A stretch of 64,000 bases of DNA from Chloroflexota bacterium (GTDB lineage Bacteria; Chloroflexota; UBA11872; VXOZ01). The stretch lies in the NCBI GenBank assembly GCA_958295775.1, contig CATQHC010000004.1, forward strand, positions 57,153 to 121,152, given 5' to 3'. Positions 36,433 through 45,575 of this stretch are shown in pieces. Made by a program: the position numbers and the translations under genes. Positions within the stretch are counted from its first letter, which is position 1, and each line of letters starts with the position of its first letter. A model generated the notes under the pieces. The model saw only the letters and a list, made by a program, of their open reading frames with translations. It was not told where the DNA came from and searched no databases.

Positions 36433-37731
36433 CTAAGCGCCGTCCGCCTCCACCGCCACTGCCGTATCGGAGAGTTCCGCTCGGGGCCGGGCGAATCTGC
36501 GTTGCGCAGCCACGGCCAGGATGGTTGCGGCAAGCGCAGCGACACCGGCCACGCCGAAGAGGGCCTCAAAGGACACGAGATCGGCGAGGAGTCCGCCCAA
36601 TGGCGTAAGTAAGAACAGAATACCAATTAGGGTGTTCGTGAACCCTAGATAGATGATGCGCTCTTCCACCGGTGAGACCTCGATTGCCAAGACGGAAAAG
36701 GTGATTTCCTGGCCGCCGGTTACCGCGCCAATGAAAACAAATAGAGCAAGAAAGAGCCAGCCGATCAGAACAGGAGCGACATGAGCGACGGTGAGCATCT
36801 GCGTCGCCAGCGACAGCACCGGCGGCACCACGCTCACCAACGTCATCACCACCAGCAGCAGCCAGCCGCCGCCGCGCGCCCCCAACCAACCCCAGACGAT
36901 GTTGCTGCCGATCACACCCGCCGTGAAGGCCACTGCCGACGATGCCACCACGGCCGCAGGCAATTCCAACACTCTTGCGCCGTACACCACATAGAAGGGC
37001 ATCGCCACAAAACTGAGCATCGTCAAGATGCGGATGATAAGATACGTGCGAAATGGGGCGTTGCGCGAGACAATTACTCTTATGCGGCGTAAGTCCTGAC
37101 CCATTGTCCGCTTCGGCAGCATGGGTGGGTCCTCCGGTTCCTTGACGCAACTGAACGACAAGTACCCGGCCGAGGTGAATACCCACGTCAGCAAGAAGAG
37201 GAGCCAAACGAGGTCGAGACTTCCTGCCGAACGTTCGATTACCTGCCGCACCACCACACCTGCCGCGAGAATGCCGATGCCGCCAAAGAAGTTTCGCAGC
37301 GAAAAGAACGTCGAGAGTTGCCGCCGCGGCACGATGCGTCCAACCACGTCAAAGAATGCCAGGCCCGTAAAGCCGCCGCACAAGGACGCGAGCGCTGTCA
37401 GCACAATGAGGGCGGGCAGTACGATCTCGGCCCGTTCCGGCACGATGAGCACCACAACCACAAGCAGCGCCCAACAACTGCTCCTTACGGCCGCGCCCCG
37501 CCGGTAGTACTTGAGCCTGCGCGGCCGGTGCAGCATGAAGTTGATGAGCAGCAACTGCGGCAAGGCCCATCCGCCCAACTGCAGCGCAGGCAGGATACCA
37601 ATGAGCACGTTTGATTGCGTAAGTTGGCTTACGTACCACGGCAGCGCGACGGTTGCACTCGTGAATGCCATGCCGGTGGTATAGAATACGCCGTTGCAGA
37701 CACCAAAGATGAAGTTCCGCCGGCTGAACAA
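36433..37731 (-). CDS. Major facilitator superfamily transporter
   Basis: This 432-residue hydrophobic protein has 12 predicted membrane segments. The first begins NFIFGVCNGVFYTTGMAF, and RPRRLKYYRRGAAVR marks a basic cytosolic loop typical of MFS proteins. The substrate is not evident. The start is TTG at 37731 with AGGA eight bases upstream. It is transcribed toward the sugar isomerase-like gene with a gap of 158 bases, so joint transcription is possible. Confidence 0.84.
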   Translation of the reverse strand: MFSRRNFIFGVCNGVFYTTGMAFTSATVALPWYVSQLTQSNVLIGILPALQLGGWALPQLLLINFMLHRPRRLKYYRRGAAVRSSCWALLVVVVLIVPERAEIVLPALIVLTALASLCGGFTGLAFFDVVGRIVPRRQLSTFFSLRNFFGGIGILAAGVVVRQVIERSAGSLDLVWLLFLLTWVFTSAGYLSFSCVKEPEDPPMLPKRTMGQDLRRIRVIVSRNAPFRTYLIIRILTMLSFVAMPFYVVYGARVLELPAAVVASSAVAFTAGVIGSNIVWGWLGARGGGWLLLVVMTLVSVVPPVLSLATQMLTVAHVAPVLIGWLFLALFVFIGAVTGGQEITFSVLAIEVSPVEERIIYLGFTNTLIGILFLLTPLGGLLADLVSFEALFGVAGVAALAATILAVAAQRRFARPRAELSDTAVAVEADGA

Positions 37732-38030
37732 GAGCGGTCCTACCTTCGCAAGCTAACGGAGTTGCGCACCCTCGATGGAGACACCTGCGCAATTACGGCC
37801 GAGGGAGCAGGAGATACGCACTCTCCTCGGGGAGAGGGGAAGTCTTGCCAGTCCGGTCCCATTTCTCTGACAATCCTATGCAAGTTTGCATCCTACCGAC
37901 AAGATCGTAACGGATTATGGGGAAATCACCCTCACTCTCTCTCGACGGCAGAGGTGACTTTCTCACTCCGGCAAGGGTTATGTAAAGATCTCCGAAGGGA
38001 GCGATACTACCGATTATCGCAAAAGCGGTC
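37732..38030. other. Intergenic gap with degenerate MITE-like element C
   Basis: Apart from the element at about 37775-37994 there is no sign of a gene. Confidence 0.5.
37775..37994. mobile_element. MITE-like element C, degenerate
   Basis: The right-hand part (GGTGACTTTCTCACTCCGGC to AAGGGTTATGTAAAGATCTCC) matches the right-hand part of elements A and D. The left end GGAGACACCTGCGCAATT is a degraded form of the same terminal repeat. It lies between the folP and MFS genes. Confidence 0.6.
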
Positions 38031-38921
38031 TCACGCGCTGCGCACTATGGCATCGGTCATGCGGCACACGCGCACCAAGGGGCCCACGTCATGCACGCGT
38101 ACCAGATCGACGCCCTGCGCAATTGCGAGCGCCACCGTAGCTGCGGTGCCTTCCAACCGCTCAGCTACGGGAAGATCGAGCGCCAGGCCGATGAACGACT
38201 TGCGTGACGTGCCAATCAACACCGGTTGGCCTAACTTCTGCAATTCGCCGAGATTGCGCATGAGCTCGATGTTCTGTTGCGGTGTCTTGCCGAAACCAAT
38301 ACCGGGATCGACGATAATGTTGTCTCGCGAGATTCCACAAGCGGTTGCTCGCGTAATCGTGGATTTCAGTTCATTCGTAACGTCCTGCGCCACGTCGGCA
38401 TAGGTAACTTGCCCGAAATAGCCCCCCAGCGGTGACGCCTGGGACTCGGAACGCCGGTTGTGCATAAGCACCACGGGCACATTCAGGTCGGCTACGGTAG
38501 CGGCCATGGCCGGGTCGCCGCCCAGCCCCCAAACGTCGTTGATCATTGCCGCACCGGCCTCCACCGCGGCGCGCGCAACCGCCGCCTTATAGGTGTCAAC
38601 CGAAAGCGGCACGTCCACTTCGCCCTGGATTGCTTCGATTACCGGCAGCACACGATCCATTTCCTCTTGGAGGGATACAGATTCCGCGCCGGGTCGCGTG
38701 GATTCGCCGCCAATGTCGATAATGTCTGCGCCCTCTTGGGCAAACCGCTCCGCCTGCGCAAGAGCGCGCGCGACGTCACCCTTGATGCCGTCGCCGGAGA
38801 ACGAATCGGGCGTCAGGTTGAGTATGCCAACCACGTAGGTGCGGGCCCCCCACTGCAAGCTGCGGTTACCGCAAAGAGTCTCGCGGGATCCGCACACACG
38901 AGCCGGAGAAGGGAAGCTCAT
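38031..38921 (-). CDS. folP: Dihydropteroate synthase
   Basis: FolP joins p-aminobenzoate to the pterin diphosphate in folate synthesis. The 296-residue TIM barrel has VVGILNLTPDSFSGDG (about 30-45), IIDIGGESTRPGAE (about 67-80), PLSVDTYKAAVARAAV, AMINDVWGL, VVLMHNR, IIVDPGIGFGKT and LIGTSRKSFIG (about 235-245), all family blocks. Its ATG overlaps the stop of the preceding GT39-like gene by four bases, which couples the two for no clear reason. Confidence 0.95.
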   Translation of the reverse strand: MSFPSPARVCGSRETLCGNRSLQWGARTYVVGILNLTPDSFSGDGIKGDVARALAQAERFAQEGADIIDIGGESTRPGAESVSLQEEMDRVLPVIEAIQGEVDVPLSVDTYKAAVARAAVEAGAAMINDVWGLGGDPAMAATVADLNVPVVLMHNRRSESQASPLGGYFGQVTYADVAQDVTNELKSTITRATACGISRDNIIVDPGIGFGKTPQQNIELMRNLGELQKLGQPVLIGTSRKSFIGLALDLPVAERLEGTAATVALAIAQGVDLVRVHDVGPLVRVCRMTDAIVRSA

Positions 38922-40501
38922 GCATCTCCCTCTGACGGCGAGCGGACGGAGGCATACCGGTACCCGTGAATGAGCGTGTCTCCCGGCTGAACGTGAGCTA
39001 CAAAGAGACTGACACCGGGTCCCAGTCCGACCTCCACAATCCGGTCGGTGCGGTCGCTGGTATTTCGCTCCAGGTCCGGCAGAACCACGGTTGTGATGCC
39101 TTCGGGAATCGTAAATGACTGTCGTGTCTCCCAGTACTCCGGATCGCCAGGATCGAAGAGCAGCCGGAACGAATAGTCCTGTAAGTAGTACTCAAGTTGG
39201 TGGGAACGATCGAATGCCACGATTAGGGTCTGCTCCGGCGCGTGGTTCAAAGCAATGTACCGCACCTGCTTGGTGAGTATCTCGTCGATGTGGCGTATTT
39301 CCTGATAGCGACCCTGGCCGGTGGCGAAGAGAAAGAGTAGCACGTTGGAGATGGCTATGGCGGCGACAAGGACAGTTGTGATACCCAGGGACACGCGGTG
39401 CGGCGTAAGCGCGGTCGTTACCATACCGCGCTGGGTCATGAGAAACCGGTATGCCTGTTCACAATCGCGGGCAAAACCGCGCATGGCAAGAGCGGCATAG
39501 ATGAGGAGAGCGGGAAGGAACGAGAGCACGTGACCCGGATTGCCTACGTAGACAAGCATATAGAACACGAAAGGTACAATCATCCACAACAGGACGATGC
39601 GCGTCCGCGAGTCGCGCACGACCTGCTGCGGCGAGAAGTAGCGTCCCAAGAAGTAAATGATAGGCAGGAGAGCTAGGCCGATGCCGTTGTAAAGCACCGC
39701 CGCAAGCAAGCGTGTGTTGTCAAGCACGCTCTTGAGGTACGCGATCGGCCCGGCAGATTGCCCTGCCCAGAAGCCATAGTACTCGCTCGAAGCCCTAACG
39801 TACGCTTCCCATCCGCCGGATAGTTGCACTGTCGGGACTGCCCAGGCCAGAACAACCGCCAGCAACACCGCAATCCCGCCAAAGAGACTCCGTAGGCTTC
39901 GTCCCCACCAAGCGTAGAGCCATACCGGCAAGAGGAAGAGCAGTAGTTCCGGACGAAATCCCGCGCCGAGGGCCAGTACGAAGGCAGCCGGCACTATCAA
40001 GTTGCGCGGCCCAAGTTTCGTCTCGGTCACGAGCAACAGCACCAGCGTGCTAAACAAGGCAAGAAAGGCGTAAGGATACGCCACCACGCCATTGGACCAA
40101 AAGACGCTGCTCGTGACCAGCAACAGCGCGGCGACAATCGCAGTCTGAAGCCCGTAGAGCCGCCACCCAAGCAGGAAGAGGCACCACACTGCGAGACTGC
40201 TGGCTATGAGCGACAGGAGCACGTAGCTCATGTTGGCGTCAATACCAAGACTGTACAAGAGTTTGGCGCTCGCTACGTAGAGCGGGTAGCCTGGCGGTTG
40301 CGGCTGATGAAAGGCGACGTTGTACTCGTCGAGGGCGAAGGCAAAGTTGGCCGAATCCCAAGCGAAGAGCATTTCACTGCGGAAGGGGATACGGCTGACA
40401 GCCGTAATCGCGAGGAACCCAATGCTGAGCAACCACCCCAGCCGGGTCCAGTCGGCAAGTCCCTGGCGCGAGCCACCTGTTATTCGGGCTGTCTGTTCCA
40501 T
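38918..40501 (-). CDS. GT39-like membrane glycosyltransferase
   Basis: This 527-residue protein has 10-12 membrane segments. The first extracytoplasmic loop carries FAWDSANFAFALDEYNVAFH and QPQPPGYPLYVASAKLLYSL, the acidic and Pro-rich pattern of the dolichyl-phosphate mannosyltransferase (GT39/PMT_2) family, which uses lipid-linked sugars. A C-terminal soluble region (about 400-527) follows. The start is ATG at 40501. The longer frame to 40564 is not favoured because the family normally opens close to the first membrane segment. It is coupled to folP by an ATGA overlap and is divergent from the sulfatase-like gene. Confidence 0.83.
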   Translation of the reverse strand: MEQTARITGGSRQGLADWTRLGWLLSIGFLAITAVSRIPFRSEMLFAWDSANFAFALDEYNVAFHQPQPPGYPLYVASAKLLYSLGIDANMSYVLLSLIASSLAVWCLFLLGWRLYGLQTAIVAALLLVTSSVFWSNGVVAYPYAFLALFSTLVLLLVTETKLGPRNLIVPAAFVLALGAGFRPELLLFLLPVWLYAWWGRSLRSLFGGIAVLLAVVLAWAVPTVQLSGGWEAYVRASSEYYGFWAGQSAGPIAYLKSVLDNTRLLAAVLYNGIGLALLPIIYFLGRYFSPQQVVRDSRTRIVLLWMIVPFVFYMLVYVGNPGHVLSFLPALLIYAALAMRGFARDCEQAYRFLMTQRGMVTTALTPHRVSLGITTVLVAAIAISNVLLFLFATGQGRYQEIRHIDEILTKQVRYIALNHAPEQTLIVAFDRSHQLEYYLQDYSFRLLFDPGDPEYWETRQSFTIPEGITTVVLPDLERNTSDRTDRIVEVGLGPGVSLFVAHVQPGDTLIHGYRYASVRSPSEGDA

Positions 40502-40734
40502 AAGCGCGATTGAGCGATGATTGTGTTGAATGGAAACGCAAGCCCAGAGGCGACCCTTGGGCACCGACTCCTAATTCTAGCTGCGCCGTAATCCGGGACG
40601 CAACCACATGCCGCGCTAGTTGCTCGCGGCAACATAAACCGCTCGCCGCTACCTACTGCCGCTTGCGCGGCATTCTGCGAGTGTGCTTAGCTATAGTCAA
40701 CACCAAACCAATTGCAGTCAAGGCTCTTCGAATT

Positions 40735-42198
40735 ATGAATGTTGTGGTAATCTGCCTCGACACAATGCGCACCGACATGGTGCGTTCCTTGGGCGCCGAC
40801 TTCATTCGTACGCCCGTGCTGGATAACTTAGCAGCAGAGAGCGCGGTCTTTACGGAAGCCTACGGCTGTGCCTATCCTACCATTCCTGCGCGTCGCGCAC
40901 TCTTCACCGGTATGAATAGCTTTCCGTGGCAGTTTGGCTTCGACACACTTGGCTCCAGTCCCTCGCCCCGCGGCTGGCACAAGATCCCGCCGGCGCATAC
41001 GCCGGTCTCCGAGCGTCTCGTGGAAGCGGGTGTCAACACCGGCTTTATTGCAGACACGTACCACATGTTCAAAGCCACCATGAATTTCACCCGCGGCTTC
41101 TGTTCCTGGGACTTCGTGCGCGGGCAGGAGTTCGACCATTGGAAAACCCTGCCGCCGGGCGCCGTAGACCCCACGAAGTATACGGACGCCGGGCCGGACT
41201 CGCCCCGCATGACGGGTATGCTGCAGTACCTTTGGAATCAAGGCGAGCGCACGAGTGAAGACGACTTTCAGGCGGCGCGCGTCTTCTTGAGCGCCATGGA
41301 TTGGGTGGAGAATAACGCCCCCTACGGGCCCTTCTACCTTTACATCGATTCTTTCGACCCCCACGAACCGTGGGACCCGCCGCTTCACTATGCCGATGCG
41401 TATTACAAAGATGACGCGGTAAAAGACTACATCTGGCCGGTTGGCACTGAAGTTGAGGGCGATGCGGCAATCGAGAGGACCAAAGCGCTCTACTACGGTG
41501 AAGTGACGTTCGTTGATACCTGGATCGGCCACTTTCTGAACAAGCTGGAGTCACTCCACCTTCTTGATGACACGGTCATTATCTTTACCTCCGATCACGG
41601 CACCGAGCTTCTCGACCGCAATCGGTTTGGCAAGTCTGAGGACCACCTGCAATGGTTCAATACGCGCATTAACATGTTCATCCGCCACCCCGACAAGCAG
41701 CACGCGGGCAAGCGCCTCAACGCCTTTGTACAGCACCAGGACGTCCCGCCCACCGTGCTCGACTTGTTCGGCGTAGGTTATCAGGGCCTCGACGGCGAGT
41801 CCATGTGGCCCCTAGTGACCGGTGAGCGTGAGAAGAACCGCGACTTCATAATCGCTGGCTGGGGCCAACACGCCACCGTGCGCGACCATGAGTACAACTA
41901 CGTAATTGACTTCGAGCAGGGGCCGCGCAAGACCGACAGCGGCGGCTTCACCGTGACCCAGGAAACCGCCGCACTTCACGTTCAGGAAGAACTCTACAAT
42001 CTGCGTGACGACCCGCAGGAAACAAAGAACGTGCTCGAGAGTGAACCCGATGCCGCGCTCAAACTACGCGCCCGCCTGGAAGGTTTCTTGGACCAGGCAT
42101 TGCCCGCGCAGCTCGACGACCGGGTAGATACCTACGAATATCCCCGCCGCGTGCATGCCAAGACCAATCCAAGTATGAAGAACATCGTGTCTCCCTAA
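40735..42198 (+). CDS. Sulfatase-superfamily hydrolase with Thr at the nucleophile position
   Basis: This 487-residue protein has the alkaline phosphatase-like sulfatase fold: VVVICLDTMRTDMV (metal Asp, residues 3-16), YIDSFDPHEPWDPP, IFTSDHGTELLDRN and a C-terminal ELYNLRDDPQETKNV block. In true sulfatases the signature C/S-x-P-x-R supplies the formylglycine nucleophile. Here it is TIPARRALFTG, with Thr49 at that place. Thr works in related phosphodiesterases and phosphoethanolamine transferases, so the enzyme may be a phospho- rather than sulfohydrolase. ATG 40735 is chosen as the fold starts there. There is no signal peptide. Confidence 0.87.
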   Translation: MNVVVICLDTMRTDMVRSLGADFIRTPVLDNLAAESAVFTEAYGCAYPTIPARRALFTGMNSFPWQFGFDTLGSSPSPRGWHKIPPAHTPVSERLVEAGVNTGFIADTYHMFKATMNFTRGFCSWDFVRGQEFDHWKTLPPGAVDPTKYTDAGPDSPRMTGMLQYLWNQGERTSEDDFQAARVFLSAMDWVENNAPYGPFYLYIDSFDPHEPWDPPLHYADAYYKDDAVKDYIWPVGTEVEGDAAIERTKALYYGEVTFVDTWIGHFLNKLESLHLLDDTVIIFTSDHGTELLDRNRFGKSEDHLQWFNTRINMFIRHPDKQHAGKRLNAFVQHQDVPPTVLDLFGVGYQGLDGESMWPLVTGEREKNRDFIIAGWGQHATVRDHEYNYVIDFEQGPRKTDSGGFTVTQETAALHVQEELYNLRDDPQETKNVLESEPDAALKLRARLEGFLDQALPAQLDDRVDTYEYPRRVHAKTNPSMKNIVSP

Positions 42199-42489
42199 GT
42201 TTGCGGTGGATTCCCCCGGGCTGGCGCCGAAACATCCAGTGGGCATGGCTTGGGCTTACTCGTGAACACATCGTGAGGGATCCCGTACTGAGCGTCAGGG
42301 AGAGGTGCGGTGGCACACACGTACGCAGGCTTGGCGGCGTGCGATCCAAAAACTCTCAGGTCCAAGTCTCTAACCGTAACGTCTGACAAGAAAGCCCAGG
42401 TAGTTTCGCTTCAACAAGCTCTTTGGCCCCACAGACCGCAACAACCGTGATGAGGCAGACAGCACCGGGCAATACGCAAGGAGGCTGGC

Positions 42490-43284
42490 ATGGGGGAACC
42501 GGTATCCGTCATTGTCCTCGTCTCCGACGACGATCCACGGCTTTTCCAGTCCTTGGCGCATGCGACTTCCGTCCTGTCCGCAGGCGATGTCACGCATGAG
42601 CTAATCGTCGTGCCCTTCGCACCGCTCGATACAGCAGGAGCTGATCTTGCGCGCCTAGCAAACGTCCGCTTCATTCAACAGGACCGGGGTGCGAGCTGGG
42701 GCCAAGCGGTACTGGCCGCCTGCAAGCAAGCGCAATATGACCTCATCTGCACCGTCGATACACAGACGCTCTATGCGCTGGCTGAGCTGCCACAGCTAGT
42801 GCGCGCGCAGCAATTGAGTTGCGCCGCAATGGTCGTAGGAGTGCAAGTCGGCAAGGAGAAGCCCATCTCGGCGCGGCGCCGGCTGGTGCCGTGGCTGGTT
42901 GACATGGCGGCTTCGCAGACGTTGGGGTTTCCTATCCTCGATCTGAATTCAGGCCTGAGACTCTTTCGTCGCGCTAGACTCCATGAATTCTCCAACTGCC
43001 TGTCAACTCGCTCGGCGCTGCCCGCCACGCTGACGCTCCAGATGCTTACGCGCGGCGCTTCTGTGATGTATCTTCCTCTCAACAGTGATCCCGATGCGCC
43101 TGCCCTTTTCTCTCAAGGCCTTGACAAGGCGCCGAGCCTCCTTTCCCAGATCATCGCCACCGGCTTCACATTCGCCCCTCTGCACACCTTGAGCTTTATC
43201 GCCCGCATGCTGCTCATGATCATCATGATGGTAGGCATGGGCATCATGATGATGTGGATGATGGGCATGTTCCCCGCAGGATGA
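42490..43284 (+). CDS. GT2-like glycosyltransferase with a Met-rich C-terminal membrane segment
   Basis: This 264-residue protein resembles family 2 (DPM1-like) glycosyltransferases: VSVIVLVSDDDPRLFQSLA, VRFIQQDRGASWGQAVLAAC, CTVDTQTLYALAELPQLV and DLNSGLRLFRR (about 155-165). The usual DxD is altered to VDTQ, so catalytic activity is uncertain. The last 25 residues form a hydrophobic stretch with eleven Met (RMLLMIIMMVGMGIMMMWMM). AAGGAGG precedes the ATG at 42490. The 291 bases upstream show no gene. Confidence 0.75.
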   Translation: MGEPVSVIVLVSDDDPRLFQSLAHATSVLSAGDVTHELIVVPFAPLDTAGADLARLANVRFIQQDRGASWGQAVLAACKQAQYDLICTVDTQTLYALAELPQLVRAQQLSCAAMVVGVQVGKEKPISARRRLVPWLVDMAASQTLGFPILDLNSGLRLFRRARLHEFSNCLSTRSALPATLTLQMLTRGASVMYLPLNSDPDAPALFSQGLDKAPSLLSQIIATGFTFAPLHTLSFIARMLLMIIMMVGMGIMMMWMMGMFPAG

Positions 43285-43553
43285 GAATTCGCTGGGACAC
43301 TCCCCTGCCCAGGAGGTCGGCCTTGCTGTGGCGCAGGAATGCAATGTAGAACGATTGGCCCGGAGATTCTTGTCCTGAGCGGGCTTCTCTATCTGCACCA
43401 TGCAAGTGACTACGCAACAGCGGGTCGTTAGCTCTCTCTTTGGGGGGAGTGTTCGTCAGGCAAGGACATTGCTCCGGCGCATCTCGCTGCAAGTGTGAGG
43501 TGGAGAAGCCTTGGCTCCATGCTGCCTGCGAGCAATGCCGCTAGGCTTGCCGC
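43285..43553. other. Intergenic gap, nothing recognised
   Basis: This 269-base gap separates convergent genes. No terminator hairpin with a T tract, repeat or coding frame with a ribosome site is seen. Confidence 0.4.
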
Positions 43554-45350
43554 CTATTGGTAATGCACCGCCAGCTCGTGTGTGCCGGCTGCAAAGTCGC
43601 ATACCGCAAGCACGACCGCCGTTCCGGCCACACTGCGCCTTTCGAGCCGCAGCGGCTCACCGTCTCGCAACACCTCAGCGACCTGGCGGCCGCCATACCG
43701 TGCCGGCACGATCATCGTCCCATTGGGCAGACCGTCACGCGTCGCCAAGGAGAGATAAAGTATGCCGCTGGAGGCGTCCCACCGCTGCTCTGCAATTGCG
43801 GCTGCGCGCCGTTGTTCGTTGAACGTGCACCACGCGTCGGTACTCGGCATCGGTAGCTTTTCCTGCGCAGCGTATTTCAACACCGCTTCAAACCAGCCCG
43901 CCGTGCGGATGAACTGTCCGGTATTCACCTTCACTCCGCTTGCATAGATCGGATGGAAATACAGGTGCACCACCGTGTGGTAGTGGTCGCGGGCAGCATC
44001 CATGTACTCCTTGGAGGTAGCGATGGCCTGCTCCTCGCTCAGCGGCGGCAAGAAGCTCTTGTCCACCAGCACGTAGTCGTCGCAGAAAAGGGTCTCTTGC
44101 TCGAATAGCTCGATAAATTCGCCGTCCTCATCGATGAAGCGCATCGGCAGGCCGCTGCCGGTGAGGTAGCCGTATTGCAGGTGATCGCCCGCCCGGAAGT
44201 TCGTATCCATGCGGAAACCGGCGTCGGCGAGCGCCTTGGCAGTTTCCACCCAGCCCGGCCAGATGACGCAATGGTGGCGGGTGGTCTTGGGCGGATAGCC
44301 GTAGCGCTCCTCGAAGAGGGCGACTTCCTCTTGTATGCGCGTGCGCATCTGCTCCACAGTCGGCTTTGGTGAATGCCAGATGTGCGGGCCCGCCGAATGG
44401 CCCCGCTGCCGATAGTCGCGCTCCATCTCCGGCGTGAGGTGCGCTAAGTGCTGCTCCATGAGGTACACGGTGTACTCGCCGCCGTGGGCTTCCACCATGT
44501 TGGTGTACCATTCCATCTGCGGGCGGGTCATGCCGTCGCTATCGCCGTTGAAGAGCGCGATGGCCGGTGCGGCATCCGGGTAGTACCAGAGTCTTGCCAG
44601 CGGCGCGTGGGACGCGCTCGCCCACTCAAGAATCCTAACGAGCAGTTGCTGCTGCAGGTCGGACTGCGGGAGATCAAGCAATGTGCGGTCGCGGTACCCG
44701 ATGAAGAGATCGCTTGGGCAATACAGGCCGTCGCCGTCAGCATCCGGGTCTGGGCCGGTGCTTGCCTGCTCGCGGCGGCCCTGGTGGAAAAGCACCGTAG
44801 ACGTTGCCAGATCGTACGTGAATACTGCGAAGCGCCCCGCGCCGTACGTGCCCGTGACAATTGCCGGATAGGGCAGCTCCCAATCGCGTCCGGCGATCCA
44901 GGCGAGCACGCGTTCGCGGCCGCCATACTCGCCATACATGTCCGCCGTGCCGTGGAATTGCAGAAAGTCTCCAACAGACGCAAACCAGAGCGGATGGTCG
45001 CGCTCCGGCGCGATATAGGCATCATTGGCCGTGCGCCGCTGTTTGTCGGCAATGCCGAGCGCAGCGGCGGTGTTCTCCGACGGCCGCAAGAAGACCACCG
45101 GCGTGCCGTGCCGCAACGCCTCCAGCGCCGCAGCTTCCGCGCCGGTTTCCTCGCCGCACGGCGCGACAATCACCGCCTGCCTGACTGCAAGCGCACCGGC
45201 CTCCAGCGGCGTCTCCCGCACGTTCTGTTCCTCCGCGCCGGTCAAGCCCTCGGCATAGAGAATCTCCAGCACGTATCGGCCAAAGGGGGCTGCCTGCGGA
45301 TCGTAGCAACACAACGGCGGGAGAATTGTAGTCGCACTTTCAAAAGTCAT
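43554..45350 (-). CDS. NodB-like polysaccharide deacetylase-fold protein with N-terminal ThuA-like domain
   Basis: This 598-residue protein has no signal peptide. Residues 1-230 look like a flavodoxin/GATase-like (ThuA or DUF4350-type) domain with AVIVAPCGEETGAEAAALEAL and YGAGRFAVFTYDLATSTVLF. Residues 255-520 contain a degenerate NodB-like series: FNGDSDGMTRPQMEWY, RGHSAGPHIWHSP (H-x-H-type metal site), TTRHHCVIWPG, RMDTNFRAGDH and VHLYFHPIYASG. The C-terminal 80 residues look like a beta domain. It might act on a cell-surface glycan, but without a signal peptide this is doubtful. GAGGAAA precedes the ATG at 45350. Confidence 0.7.
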   Translation of the reverse strand: MTFESATTILPPLCCYDPQAAPFGRYVLEILYAEGLTGAEEQNVRETPLEAGALAVRQAVIVAPCGEETGAEAAALEALRHGTPVVFLRPSENTAAALGIADKQRRTANDAYIAPERDHPLWFASVGDFLQFHGTADMYGEYGGRERVLAWIAGRDWELPYPAIVTGTYGAGRFAVFTYDLATSTVLFHQGRREQASTGPDPDADGDGLYCPSDLFIGYRDRTLLDLPQSDLQQQLLVRILEWASASHAPLARLWYYPDAAPAIALFNGDSDGMTRPQMEWYTNMVEAHGGEYTVYLMEQHLAHLTPEMERDYRQRGHSAGPHIWHSPKPTVEQMRTRIQEEVALFEERYGYPPKTTRHHCVIWPGWVETAKALADAGFRMDTNFRAGDHLQYGYLTGSGLPMRFIDEDGEFIELFEQETLFCDDYVLVDKSFLPPLSEEQAIATSKEYMDAARDHYHTVVHLYFHPIYASGVKVNTGQFIRTAGWFEAVLKYAAQEKLPMPSTDAWCTFNEQRRAAAIAEQRWDASSGILYLSLATRDGLPNGTMIVPARYGGRQVAEVLRDGEPLRLERRSVAGTAVVLAVCDFAAGTHELAVHYQ

Positions 45351-45399
45351 TCATTTTTCCTCAAACGCAAATCCACTTCAGTCACAAGGCTCCGCTTCC

Positions 45400-45432
45400 C
45401 TTCACCCTTCGACTAGGCTCAGGGCAAACGGA
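45400..45432. repeat. Interspersed palindromic repeat of the CTTCGACTAGGCTCAGGGC type
   Basis: CCCTTCGACTAGGCTCAGGG followed by CAAACGG is a short repeat with a self-complementary core (CCCT and AGGG arms). Related fragments occur near 21812-21835 (CCTGTCGAAGCACAGGGCTG) and 61824 (AGCTTGCCGAAGGGCTCC). All are intergenic or at gene ends. Confidence 0.5.
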
Positions 45433-45575
45433 AGTGTCTTGCCGCGCCCTTTGGAGCTTGCCCAGGTGAAATCGGATCGTGTTCTCAATCCCCCAAGTTG
45501 AAGTAGCTAAGCCAGGTCCTTGTTGAAGCATGAACGGAGGAGCAAATAGCGCTAGTTCCTTTGGGATCACTGTAG

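Noticed and set aside
43244..43492. 82-codon minus-strand frame in the gap before the NodB-like gene
   Set aside because: No ribosome site, overlaps the GT2-like gene, and no motif in the product.
44448..45416. 322-codon plus-strand frame opposite the NodB-like gene
   Set aside because: Shadow frame; Arg-rich product with no motifs. The minus-strand gene has a ribosome site and family-like motifs.
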